Notes under the pieces: model-generated
Told to the model about the DNA's origin: nothing
Database searches by the model: none
Seen by the model: the letters and a program-made list of their open reading frames with translations, nothing else
Made by a program: the position numbers and the translations under genes
In this document: one piece after another, positions 54,356-61,980 of the stretch
Position numbering within the stretch: the first letter of the stretch is position 1
How the letters are laid out: each line of letters begins with the position of its first letter
From: Microbacterium pullorum
Lineage (GTDB): Bacteria; Actinomycetota; Actinomycetes; Actinomycetales; Microbacteriaceae
Length of the DNA: 64,000 nucleotides
Assembly: GCF_014836535.1 (NCBI RefSeq)
Contig: NZ_JACSQP010000002.1
Span: 124,001 to 188,000, forward strand
Reading direction: 5' to 3'

Positions 54356-54760
54356 ATGAGCCTCTTCATCACCTGCCCGGTCGAGAGCGTCGACCGGGCG
54401 ACTGCCTTCTACTCCGCGCTCGGCTGGACGCTCAATGCTGAGATGTCCGACCACAATGTGTCGTGCTTCGCGATCGCGCCCGAGCAGTACGTCATGCTCG
54501 GCAGCCGCGAGATGTATGCCGCCGTCGGCGGCGTCGACGATCTCATCGGCGGGCCCGACACCCCCTCGAAGGTCACGGTCTCGTTCGACCTCGGTAGCCG
54601 CGAGGCCGTCGACGACCTCGTCGACCGCGCGGGGGCCGCCGGCGGCCGCATCGGCGACACCGACGACTACCCCTTCATGTATCAGCGCCAGTTCGACGAC
54701 CCCGACGGCTACCACTACTCGCCGTTCTGGATGAAGCCGGATGCCGATCCATCCGCGTGA
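54356..54760 (+). CDS. glyoxalase-fold (VOC) protein
   Basis: 134-residue VOC-superfamily protein resembling the glyoxalase/bleomycin-resistance group: FITCPVESVDRATAFYSALGWTLNAEMSD, VMLGSREMYAAV, VSFDLGSREAVDDLVDRAGAAGGRI and DPDGYHYSPFWM. Metal ligands are not clear. It overlaps the next HxlR gene by 4 nt, so it is likely the regulated enzyme. A TTGACT/AAGCAT pair 17 nt apart ends 7 nt before ATG 54356. Substrate unknown. Confidence 0.8.
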   Translation: MSLFITCPVESVDRATAFYSALGWTLNAEMSDHNVSCFAIAPEQYVMLGSREMYAAVGGVDDLIGGPDTPSKVTVSFDLGSREAVDDLVDRAGAAGGRIGDTDDYPFMYQRQFDDPDGYHYSPFWMKPDADPSA

Positions 54761-55041
54761 ACGACCTCGCCGCAGCCCTCGACATCGTCGGAGCACGGTG
54801 GGCGCTGCTCATCGTGGAGCGCCTGCTCCACGGGCCGCAGCGCTACGGAGATCTGCAGCGCGACCTCGACGTGGGCACGAACGTGCTCGCCACCCGTCTT
54901 CGCGAACTCGAGTCAGCGGGCGTGCTCACCCGCCTCCCCCTCAAGCACAACACCCGGGCCTACGCACTGACCGATCGCGGATTCGCCCTGCGCGAGGCGA
55001 TCGTCGCTCTCGAACGCTGGGGCGCCGACAGTCCGCCATGA
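54757..55041 (+). CDS. HxlR-family transcriptional regulator
   Basis: 94 residues, winged HTH of the HxlR/MarR-like group: LDIVGARWALLIVERLLHGPQRYGDLQRDLDVGTNVLATRLRELESAGVLTRLPL. HxlR proteins usually carry a redox or electrophile-sensing Cys; none is present here, so the signal may be a ligand. GTG start overlapping the VOC stop (GTGA). Confidence 0.82.
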   Translation: MNDLAAALDIVGARWALLIVERLLHGPQRYGDLQRDLDVGTNVLATRLRELESAGVLTRLPLKHNTRAYALTDRGFALREAIVALERWGADSPP

Positions 55042-55076
55042 CGCTCGGCACATGCCACCCATGCCGGAACACAGAA

Positions 55077-55120
55077 AAGAGGCTCAGGATCCGCAGATCT
55101 GCGCGGGTCCTGAGCCTCTT
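55077..55120 (-). terminator. ssrA terminator
   Basis: Stem AAGAGGCTCAGGA / TCCTGAGCCTCTT, 13 bp, with an inner GC-rich hairpin; T-rich 3' end (TTTTC) on the minus strand, after the tmRNA 3' end. Confidence 0.85.
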
Positions 55121-55141
55121 CGTTCCGTGACGACGGTGTTG

Positions 55142-55509
55142 TGGAGATGGGGGGAATCGAACCCCCGTCCATCGCTGGGATACTGCGTTTTCTCCGGGCG
55201 CAGTCTGTGAAGACGTTCTGCTCGGCTCCGACCTTTGTCACAGACACCTAAGTCGACAAGCCCAGCCTGGGAAAAGTCCCGCGTGACGTCCAGACGCCGT
55301 CACACAGCAAGATTCCTAGATGACGCCAGGGTCCGTGTCGGAATCACACACGGTCTGACGGACTATCGGGCTCGCTTACGCAGCGAGGGCGAAGTCAGTG
55401 CGCTTGGATTCGGCACTTATTGGTTTTGCGGGGATCGTTAACGAGATAACCCTGCATCCTCGGCCCGCTTCTCGCAGAGACTCAGGCGATGTCGAAACCG
55501 ATCATCCCC
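55142..55509 (-). ncRNA. ssrA: transfer-messenger RNA (tmRNA)
   Basis: 368-nt tmRNA. The 5' end GGGGATG pairs with CATCTCC at the 3' end, and the T-arm reads GGGGTTCGATTCCCC. The tag ORF (55429-55376) encodes AKPISAESKRTDFALAA, ending in the ALAA degradation signal. It rescues stalled ribosomes with SmpB (56319-56795). The 3' CCA is not encoded. The SIMPL gene lies between it and smpB. Identification is secure; end points are accurate to a few nt. Confidence 0.95.
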
Positions 55510-55661
55510 GTGAACCCCTCTTTCGAAGGAACCGTCGTCACGCTGTGGAGTTGCCAATCGAGTACCGGGGTACCCGAGCATCACAGCCTACAACGGATGC
55601 CATCGACTCGCTATTCCGCGGGCTCCGCCGCCGCGTCGGTGCCGCCGCGTAGAGTCACAGC

Positions 55662-56315
55662 ATGAGCGAGGTCATCATCACCGTCCGCGGCGAGCATGAA
55701 CGCCGCGTCACCCCCGAGCAGGCTCTGGTCACTCTCAGCGTGACCACCGAGGGCCCCGACCGCCCCGAGGTCGTGGAGCGCATCGCCGTGCTGGCCGACC
55801 CCGTCTCGAGCGACCTCGCCGCGCGCGTGGGCGCCGGCGTCGTGGAGTGGTCGAGCAAGCGGGTGTCGGTGTGGTCGGAACGCCCGTGGAGCGACGGCCG
55901 CCGACTCGCGCCCGTCCACCACGCCACCGTCGACCTCAGCGCCACGTTCGACGACATCGCCGCGCTCTCCTCGTGGGTCGCAGACGCTGCGGAACGCGAC
56001 GGCGTGCAGATCGGCGACGTCCAATGGCATCTCACCCCCGCCACCCGCGTCGCGGTTGAGCGCGAGGTGGCATCCGAAGCGGTCGGCATCGCTGTGGAGC
56101 GCGCCACGGCGTACGCCACGGCGCTGGGCCTGGCCGCAGTCACCCCGCTCGAAATCGCCGATGTCGGGCTGCTGGTGCCGCGCCCCGATCCGAGCCAGCC
56201 CGCCGGCATGATGCCTGCGGCGTTCATGGCCGACTCCGGTGCCCCCGGACTGCAGTTCCAGCCCGACGACATCGTGGTGAGTGCCGCCGTCGAAGCCCGA
56301 TTCAGCGCGCGCTGA
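55662..56315 (+). CDS. SIMPL-domain (DUF541) protein
   Basis: 217 residues: SIMPL domain with VRGEHERRVTPEQALVTLSVTTEGPDRPEVVERI and later LGLAAVTPLEIADVGLLVPRP. No signal peptide, unlike many homologs. TAGAGT lies 6 nt before the ATG, so it is leaderless. Family function is poorly known (linked to stress signalling in eukaryotes and oxidative stress in bacteria). Convergent with smpB (3-nt gap) and divergent from ssrA. Confidence 0.82.
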   Translation: MSEVIITVRGEHERRVTPEQALVTLSVTTEGPDRPEVVERIAVLADPVSSDLAARVGAGVVEWSSKRVSVWSERPWSDGRRLAPVHHATVDLSATFDDIAALSSWVADAAERDGVQIGDVQWHLTPATRVAVEREVASEAVGIAVERATAYATALGLAAVTPLEIADVGLLVPRPDPSQPAGMMPAAFMADSGAPGLQFQPDDIVVSAAVEARFSAR

Positions 56316-56318
56316 GGC

Positions 56319-56795
56319 TCAGTCGCCGAGACGGTTGCGCGAACGCATCGCCCGTTCGGCCTCGCGCTTGTCCTCACGCTCGCGGATGGTCTGGCGCTTC
56401 TCGAACTCGCGCTTACCCTTCGCGACGGCGATCTCGACCTTGGCGCGGCCGTCGGAGAAGTACAGCCGCAGCGGCACCAGCGTGTAGCCGCCCGCCGACA
56501 CGGCGTGCGAGATCTTCACGATCTCGTCCTTGTGCAGCAGCAGCTTGCGGGTGCGCTTGGAGGCGTGGTTGGTCCAGTGACCCTGCGAGTACTCCGGAAT
56601 GTGCACGGAATCGAGGAACGCCTCTCCCCCGTCGATGTACGCGTAACCGTCGGTGAGGTTCGCACGCCCCTGGCGCAGCGACTTCACCTCGGTACCGGTG
56701 AGCACCAGGCCCGCCTCGTACGTCTTCTCGATGGCGTAGTCGTGGCGCGCGCGACGATTGGTCGCGATGACCTTCTCCCCGCGTTCCCTGGGCAT
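56319..56795 (-). CDS. smpB: SsrA-binding protein
   Basis: 158 residues; binds tmRNA and delivers it to stalled ribosomes. Conserved: [43 protein letters not shown] and [34 protein letters not shown] choose ATG 56795 (AGAGGAG 5 nt upstream) over an in-frame GTG at 56801. Follows ftsX by 82 nt, the usual ftsE-ftsX-smpB order, and its partner ssrA lies about 800 nt downstream. Confidence 0.96.
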   Translation of the reverse strand: MPRERGEKVIATNRRARHDYAIEKTYEAGLVLTGTEVKSLRQGRANLTDGYAYIDGGEAFLDSVHIPEYSQGHWTNHASKRTRKLLLHKDEIVKISHAVSAGGYTLVPLRLYFSDGRAKVEIAVAKGKREFEKRQTIREREDKREAERAMRSRNRLGD

Positions 56796-56877
56796 GATCA
56801 CTCCTCTAGGTCAGCCGCGACGGGCGCACGGCAGCCCACCAGCATAGCGGGTCCGATGGCCTCGCCGGCGGTGGATG

Positions 56878-57792
56878 CTACGTGCGCAGCCAACGACGGA
56901 TGGCGAAACCGGCCGACACGGCTGCGAGCACGACGCCGATCAGAATCACGATGGGCAGCACCACGGCGGTGTCTCCCAGATCGACCCAGGTCGTGACGAA
57001 TTCCACGCGACCTCGCAGGTAGTCGTTCACACCGAACTGCACGCCCGCGATGATCGCCCCGCACGCGAGCAGCGAGCCGATGAACGCCGCGAACACACCC
57101 TCGAGGATGAACGGCGTTTGGATGAACCGGTTCGACGCGCCCACGAGGCGCATGATGCCGAGCTCTCGCCGTCGGGCATATGCCGACAGACGGATGGTGG
57201 TGGCGATGAGCAGCACCGCCGCGACCAGCATGAGCGAGGCGATACCGACGGCGAGGTAGGTCGCCACCGTCAGCGCCGAGAACAGCGGATCGAGATACTG
57301 CAGCTGGTCGGCGACCTCCTCCACGCCGGCCATCCCGCCGAAGGCTTCGATGATCACCTCCGACTGCGACTGGTCGACGAGGTTGATCCAGAAGGTCTGG
57401 TTGAGCTGGTCAGCCGTGACGATGCTGGCGTAGTCCTCGCCGAGCAGGTCGATGACGTTCTGGTAGGCCTCGTCCTGCGTCTCGAATCGGGCATCGCGGA
57501 TGAGCGGCGCCAGCGCCGCGCTGTCGAGCTTCTCCTGCACGAGGGCGACCTGCTCCTCGGAGGCGACTCCGTCGACACACGTGGGGGCTGGCGAGTTGCT
57601 CGTGCACATGTAGACGGCGACCTGGGCCCGATCGACCCAGTAGTCCTGCATCTTGCCGATCTGCATCTGCATGAGCATCGCAGCGCCGACGAAGGTGAGC
57701 GAGACGAAGGTGACGAGCACGACGGAGATGACCATCGAGACGTTGCGGCGAAGGCCCGAGAGCGCTTCGCCGAGGATGAGTCCGATTCTCAC
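56878..57792 (-). CDS. ftsX: cell-division ABC transporter permease FtsX
   Basis: 304 residues, four membrane segments: NVSMVISVVLVTFVSLTFVGAAMLM near the N-terminus, then a large extracytoplasmic domain with two Cys (MCTSNSPAPTCVDG), and three segments from VATYLAVGIASLMLVAAVLLIATT onward. FtsEX controls peptidoglycan hydrolases at the septum. The GTG overlaps the ftsE stop (GTGA), so it is coupled. Secure. Confidence 0.95.
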   Translation of the reverse strand: MRIGLILGEALSGLRRNVSMVISVVLVTFVSLTFVGAAMLMQMQIGKMQDYWVDRAQVAVYMCTSNSPAPTCVDGVASEEQVALVQEKLDSAALAPLIRDARFETQDEAYQNVIDLLGEDYASIVTADQLNQTFWINLVDQSQSEVIIEAFGGMAGVEEVADQLQYLDPLFSALTVATYLAVGIASLMLVAAVLLIATTIRLSAYARRRELGIMRLVGASNRFIQTPFILEGVFAAFIGSLLACGAIIAGVQFGVNDYLRGRVEFVTTWVDLGDTAVVLPIVILIGVVLAAVSAGFAIRRWLRT

Positions 57793-58952
57793 GAGGTCGG
57801 CCCCACTTCGTCGTCGGCGGATCGTCCGCCCAGGCCCAGCCGGTCGGCGAGGCCGAGTTCGTCCAGTTCCACCGGCGGAAGCTCGATCGTCACCGGGTTG
57901 GTGCGCGTCGGCGGCTCGGCGCCGTCGGTCGTCGTCTCGGGAGCGGATGCCACGGCCTGCGGCTGCGGCGCGGGAACGACCGGCGCGGCGGGTGCGGCGT
58001 GCCGTTCGGCGGGCTCGGCCGGGGTGGCGGGCTCGCCCGAGGCGGCCGGAGCGAGCGATGCGGCCGGAGCAGGAAAGGGCGTCGCGTCCGCCGGCGCGGC
58101 GAGAAGGTCCGTCAGCGGCACCGGGCGCTCGGCGGCATCCTGGGTCGGCGGCGTCGCGTCGCCGCCGGCGGTGCCGATGATCTCGCGTTGCAGCTCGAGC
58201 ACGGCAGTAAGGGCGGCGACGGCCGCCGCGCCCTTCTCCTCGACGGGCATGAGGGTCGGGATGGCCGAGATGTCGCCGTAGCCGCCGTGGCGCTCGTCGC
58301 GCATCATGACGCCACCACTGAGCTCGATCACCCGGCGCTGCATCTGGTCCACGAACGCGGCTTCGTGCGTGGCCATGACCACCGTGGTGCCGCCGGCGTT
58401 GATGCGCGCGAGAAGCTGCATGATGTCGACCGACGTCGCAGGATCGAGGTTGCCGGTGGGCTCATCGGCCAGCAGGATCTGCGGGCGGTTCACCAGCGCG
58501 CGGGCGATCGCGACGCGCTGCTGCTCGCCGCCGGAGAGCTCGTGCGGCAGACGCTTCTGCTTGCCTTCCAGACCCACGAGCGCGAGAACCTCGGGCACGG
58601 CCTGCTGGATGAACGCGCGGGAGGCGCCGATCACCTGCAGGGTGAACGCGACGTTCTGGAAGACCGTCTTGTTGGGCAGCAGCCGGAAGTCCTGGAACAC
58701 CGAGCCGATGTGGCGGCGGAAGTAGGGCACCTTGCGGTTCGACAGCGTGCGCAGGTCGCGGCCGAGTACGACCACACGCCCTTCGCTGGGGCTGTCTTCG
58801 CGCAGGATCAAGCGCAGGCACGAGGACTTACCCGAACCCGACGCGCCGACGAGGAACACGAACTCGCCGCGTTGCACCTCGAAGTCCACGTCGCTGAGTG
58901 CGGGTTTGCTGGTGCCGCGATAGCGCTTCGTGACGTTCTCGAACCGGATCAT
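57789..58952 (-). CDS. ftsE: cell-division ATP-binding protein FtsE, extended
   Basis: 387 residues. Residues 1-230 are a full ABC ATPase: Walker A VGASGSGKSSCL, signature LSGGEQQRVAIARAL, Walker B ILLADEPTGNLD, H-loop VMATHEAAF. Residues ~231-387 are an Ala/Pro/Glu-rich, disordered-looking extension ending in a Leu/Asp stretch (ELPPVELDELGLADRLGLGG). Ordinary FtsE stops near 230. Tail function is unknown; the final part could be a binding helix. Coupled to ftsX. Confidence 0.94.
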   Translation of the reverse strand: MIRFENVTKRYRGTSKPALSDVDFEVQRGEFVFLVGASGSGKSSCLRLILREDSPSEGRVVVLGRDLRTLSNRKVPYFRRHIGSVFQDFRLLPNKTVFQNVAFTLQVIGASRAFIQQAVPEVLALVGLEGKQKRLPHELSGGEQQRVAIARALVNRPQILLADEPTGNLDPATSVDIMQLLARINAGGTTVVMATHEAAFVDQMQRRVIELSGGVMMRDERHGGYGDISAIPTLMPVEEKGAAAVAALTAVLELQREIIGTAGGDATPPTQDAAERPVPLTDLLAAPADATPFPAPAASLAPAASGEPATPAEPAERHAAPAAPVVPAPQPQAVASAPETTTDGAEPPTRTNPVTIELPPVELDELGLADRLGLGGRSADDEVGPTS

Positions 58953-59032
58953 GACCCGTCGAGCCTAAGCGGCACGCCGCTCCCCGACGCGAGCGACACC
59001 CCCGCGTCACCGCATCGGCGCAGCGCCGCCCG

Positions 59033-59830
59033 TCACGCGGACTGCAGCGCGCCGCGCACGATCGAATCGCCCGAGTGGGCGGCGTCGCCGTCGTCGGCTT
59101 CTTGCGACACGTCGACCAGGCGGAAACGCTCGAGATCGACGCCCGCGGGCACGTCGAACGTGCCGTGGTCGCCGTCGAGCACGCCGAGGCTCACGAGGTC
59201 CGAACCGTCCTCGGCGATCAGCCACACCTCGCGGTACCCCTCGTCGGCGAGGGCGGCATCGAGCGTGACCACGACCTGGCTGCGGCCGTCCACGTCTTCC
59301 AGCACCGCCTCACCCTGTGCGCCCTGGTGATCGGGGAACGGGTCGAGGGTCGCTTCGGCGACGATCGTCGGCTGCACGCCGACATCCCGCACGATCCACA
59401 CCCCCGCGACGACCGCGACGACGGCCAGCGCGCCGGCCAAGGCCAGGGCGAAAGGCATGCGCCGCCGGCGGCCACCGCGACGCGCGCGGTGAGCACCGCT
59501 CACCACGTGGGTCGGCGCGCCGTGCACTTCAGGTGCGGGAGTGACGGAGTGCGTGGCGGGAGCGACCGAGTGCGTGGCGGATGCCGGTGCCGGCGAATCG
59601 GCGGCGGCGCCGTTCACCTCGGCGCTGATGGCATCCCACACCCGCGGCGGCGGCGTCAGCAGCGGGCCGCGCGCCATGGCGCCGCGGGCGGCGCCGACGG
59701 CGGCGGCGAAGGCGGCCACCTCGTCTGCGCACTCGGCGCAGCCGGCCAGGTGGTCGAAGTCCTCGGCCACGCCGGCATCGGTTTCTCCCATCGCGATCAG
59801 GGCGGCGACATCGGGGTCAAGGTGCGACAT
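59033..59830 (-). CDS. RskA-type anti-sigma factor
   Basis: 265 residues. The cytosolic N-terminus carries a zinc-finger-type HLAGCAECADEV (HxxxCxxC), then a Pro/Ala/Thr/His-rich linker with a short repeat (ATHSVAPATHSVTP), one transmembrane helix (PFALALAGALAVVAVVAGVWIV), and an extracytoplasmic RskA-like domain (GAQGEAVLEDVDGRSQVVVTLDAALADEGYREVWLI). This inhibits the coupled SigK-like factor until released by proteolysis. Its start overlaps the sigma stop by 14 nt. Confidence 0.9.
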   Translation of the reverse strand: MSHLDPDVAALIAMGETDAGVAEDFDHLAGCAECADEVAAFAAAVGAARGAMARGPLLTPPPRVWDAISAEVNGAAADSPAPASATHSVAPATHSVTPAPEVHGAPTHVVSGAHRARRGGRRRRMPFALALAGALAVVAVVAGVWIVRDVGVQPTIVAEATLDPFPDHQGAQGEAVLEDVDGRSQVVVTLDAALADEGYREVWLIAEDGSDLVSLGVLDGDHGTFDVPAGVDLERFRLVDVSQEADDGDAAHSGDSIVRGALQSA

Positions 59831-60410
59831 CTGCGGCCTCCAATCGTGTGCGCAGGCGGACAAGGCTTCTTCGGATGTGACTCTTCACCGTACCGAGCGG
59901 CATGGCCAATCGCTCCGCGATCTGCGCGTGGGTCAAGTCGTCGTAGAACGCCAGACGCATGACCGTCTGGGCATCGGGGTCGAGCCCTTCGATCTCGTGG
60001 GCGATGACGAGGCTGTCTTCGACGTCGACCGGATCGACGATCGGCGCAAGCGCTTCGGACATCACGGCCTCTTCCAACCGTGCCGCCCGTGATCTCGACT
60101 CGTGCGCATCCGCGATGCGGCGCCGGGCGATGCCGACGACCCACCCGCCCAGACTTCCCCGATCGGGGGCGAACATCGCCCGCGATGTCCACGCCGACAC
60201 GAAGGTGCGTTGGGTGACGTCCTCCGCCTCGGCGAAGTCGCCGAGCGAGCGCACGGCGAGCGTGTAGACCAGGCGCGACCAGCGGTCGTACATGGTCTTC
60301 AGCGCGTCGGGGTCGCCGGAGGCGAGTCGTCGGGCGAGTTCGGCGTCGTCCTCGTCGATGAGGCTCTCCTTCCGCGTTCGGGAGTCGGCGGCATCCAGGG
60401 TGATGGTCAT
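59817..60410 (-). CDS. ECF sigma factor, SigK-like
   Basis: 197 residues. Region 2: LKTMYDRWSRLVYTLAVRSLGDFAEAEDVTQRTFVSAWTSRAMF; region 4: LDPDAQTVMRLAFYDDLTHAQIAERLAMPLGTVKSHIRRSLVRLRTRL. ATG overlaps the sortase stop (ATGA). In mycobacteria SigK is held by RskA and drives surface-lipoprotein genes. A SigK-like promoter lies upstream of the whole cassette (61920-61947), so autoregulation is likely. Homology to SigK is judged by neighbour and motif, not by alignment. Confidence 0.88.
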   Translation of the reverse strand: MTITLDAADSRTRKESLIDEDDAELARRLASGDPDALKTMYDRWSRLVYTLAVRSLGDFAEAEDVTQRTFVSAWTSRAMFAPDRGSLGGWVVGIARRRIADAHESRSRAARLEEAVMSEALAPIVDPVDVEDSLVIAHEIEGLDPDAQTVMRLAFYDDLTHAQIAERLAMPLGTVKSHIRRSLVRLRTRLEAADVAP

Positions 60411-61048
60411 GATGTCGCCCTGGCGATGAGCACCACGTTATCGCTGTAGGTGCGGGTCTGCTCGTCGAACTGTCCGCCGCACGTGATGAGGACGAGGCTG
60501 CGGGGGCCCTCACGGTCGAACAATTGGTCGACGGGCAGCTCGGCGCGCGGGATGTAGGTGACGCTCTCGACGGTGTAACCGGTGATGACGCCGTCGGCGT
60601 CGGCGACCTGCAGCGTCTGCCCGGGCTGAGCCTCGCGCAGCTGCGCGAGCGGTCCGACGCCGTAGACCCGCGAATCCACGTGGGCGGCGAGCACCGTGGT
60701 GCCGTCGGTGTCGGCGGGGGCAGGCCCGTAGCGGTACCACCCGGCGACCGCGGGGTCGACGGGGATCTCCATCGAGCCGTCGGCCTGCACGCCCACCGGG
60801 ACGACCGGCATGTCGATCCCGAGGTCTGTCGAGACGACCGCGGTGGGGGCCGCCCCGCGCTCCTGCACCGGCGGCGGGGTGGCCGCGGTGATGGGCACCT
60901 CCACCGTGGGGGTCGGTGGAGGTGCCGTCGGGCTCACCACCGCGGAGGACGGGGAAGACCCGCCCTCCGCGCCGGGGGGTGTGCAGGCCGCGAGGGCCAG
61001 CATCGCCGTGACGAGCACGACCACGCTGAGCCCTCGCGACACGGTCAT
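60407..61048 (-). CDS. sortase with a lipoprotein-like N-terminus
   Basis: 213 residues. The catalytic Cys lies in SLVLITCGGQF (TLxTC-like), the His in TTVLAAHVDSRVYGVGPL, and the Arg in NVVLIARATS. The N-terminus MTVSRGLSVVVLVTAMLALAACTPP ends in a good lipobox (LAAC), unusual for a sortase, and a Pro/Thr/Val-rich linker follows. Short sortases of the class E/F type are the nearest match. It probably anchors the DUF4397 protein encoded 1 nt upstream. Confidence 0.82.
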   Translation of the reverse strand: MTVSRGLSVVVLVTAMLALAACTPPGAEGGSSPSSAVVSPTAPPPTPTVEVPITAATPPPVQERGAAPTAVVSTDLGIDMPVVPVGVQADGSMEIPVDPAVAGWYRYGPAPADTDGTTVLAAHVDSRVYGVGPLAQLREAQPGQTLQVADADGVITGYTVESVTYIPRAELPVDQLFDREGPRSLVLITCGGQFDEQTRTYSDNVVLIARATS

Positions 61049-61049
61049 G

Positions 61050-61871
61050 TCAGCGCCGCTTGGCGGTCGCGGTGCGCACCGCCACGACGGAGCCGGCTGC
61101 CAGCACCAGCAGCAGGCCACCGCCGAGAGCGAGGGTCCACATGGGCTGGTTCTCGGCGACGAGGCCGGCAGAGCCGGTGTTCACGCCGCCGGGGTTGGAG
61201 TGCAGGCCGGTGATCGTCTGCACAGCGAGGGCGAGGTTGCCGTCTTCTGCGCTGCCCCACGCGTAGGCGATCGTCAGCACGCCTTCCTGCACGTCGACGT
61301 CGGCCGGGCCGATCACGGGGTCGGTGGTGCCTTCCAGCGCCACTGCTGCCGAAATGACGCCGGCGGGGAGGTTCAACGTCGCCTCTTCGGGGTTGACCAG
61401 GCCGTTCACCACTGCCGAGCCGTTGGCGAGGATGTCCACCGCCGGGGCGGCGGCGACGTGACGCACCGTGAGTCGGCCTTCGCCGGCGGCGGTCGGGGAG
61501 ATGTCGTTGGTGAACAGGGTCGCAGACGGCTCACCGGCGTCGGTGAGGTGGGCCACCGCGGTGTAGCTCTTGTTCGCCTCGAGGGTCAGGGTGATGGGTC
61601 CGAGCACCGGGGCCGAATCGTCGGTGGCATCCGTCGCCGTCAGCGCGACCTCGTAGTCGCCCGCAGGCAGGTCGAGAGGTCCGGCCAGGTCGCCGGGCTG
61701 GAAGTCGTCGAGCGTCAGCTCGCCGTTGACGTAGACGTCGACGGGTGTATCGGGGATGCCGTGGAGCACGGACAGGTCGGCTGTGGTCTCCGAGATGGCG
61801 TATGCCGGCGAGAACGCTGCGAAGGCGGCGACGGCGCCGACCACCACGCCCGCTGAGATTGTCTTACGCAC
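61050..61871 (-). CDS. secreted DUF4397 protein, likely sortase substrate
   Basis: 273 residues. Signal peptide (MRKTISAGVVVGAVAAFAAFSPAYA). Two tandem DUF4397 domains: DLSVLHGIPDTPVDVYVNGELTLDDFQPGDLAG and RLTVRHVAAAPAVDILANGSAVVNGLVNPEEATLNLPAG, each GxPxTPVDVY-like. C-terminus: VNTGSAGLVAENQP, a 20-residue hydrophobic segment, RTATAKRR tail: a sorting-signal layout without LPXTG. The GTG at 61871 has GAAGGAG 6 nt upstream; an upstream in-frame ATG at 61913 is less likely. Likely the SigK target and first gene of the cassette. Confidence 0.84.
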   Translation of the reverse strand: MRKTISAGVVVGAVAAFAAFSPAYAISETTADLSVLHGIPDTPVDVYVNGELTLDDFQPGDLAGPLDLPAGDYEVALTATDATDDSAPVLGPITLTLEANKSYTAVAHLTDAGEPSATLFTNDISPTAAGEGRLTVRHVAAAPAVDILANGSAVVNGLVNPEEATLNLPAGVISAAVALEGTTDPVIGPADVDVQEGVLTIAYAWGSAEDGNLALAVQTITGLHSNPGGVNTGSAGLVAENQPMWTLALGGGLLLVLAAGSVVAVRTATAKRR

Positions 61872-61919
61872 GAGGAACTCCTTCAGGTGTTGCGCGACCG
61901 TTTCGCGCTTCACAGAGGT

Positions 61920-61947
61920 ATTCCGCCCGGGCGGTGGATTTGGATGC
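61920..61947 (-). promoter_or_regulatory. SigK-like promoter of the sortase/sigma cassette
   Basis: Minus strand -35 GCATCC, 16-nt spacer, -10 CGGAAT. Each hexamer matches the reported mycobacterial SigK consensus (CCATCC / CCGAAT) in 5 of 6 bases. Expected start near 61912, about 41 nt before GTG 61871. Confidence 0.5.
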
Positions 61948-61973
61948 AGCCGAATGAAACTTTTTTCGGCTGC
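61946..61973 (-). terminator. hairpin after prfB
   Basis: Stem GCAGCCGAA / TTCGGCTGC, 9 bp, loop with an A-run, 8 nt after the prfB stop. It abuts the SigK-like -35. Possible terminator of prfB; there is no clear T-tract on the minus strand. Confidence 0.45.
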
Positions 61974-61980
61974 GGTGAGA

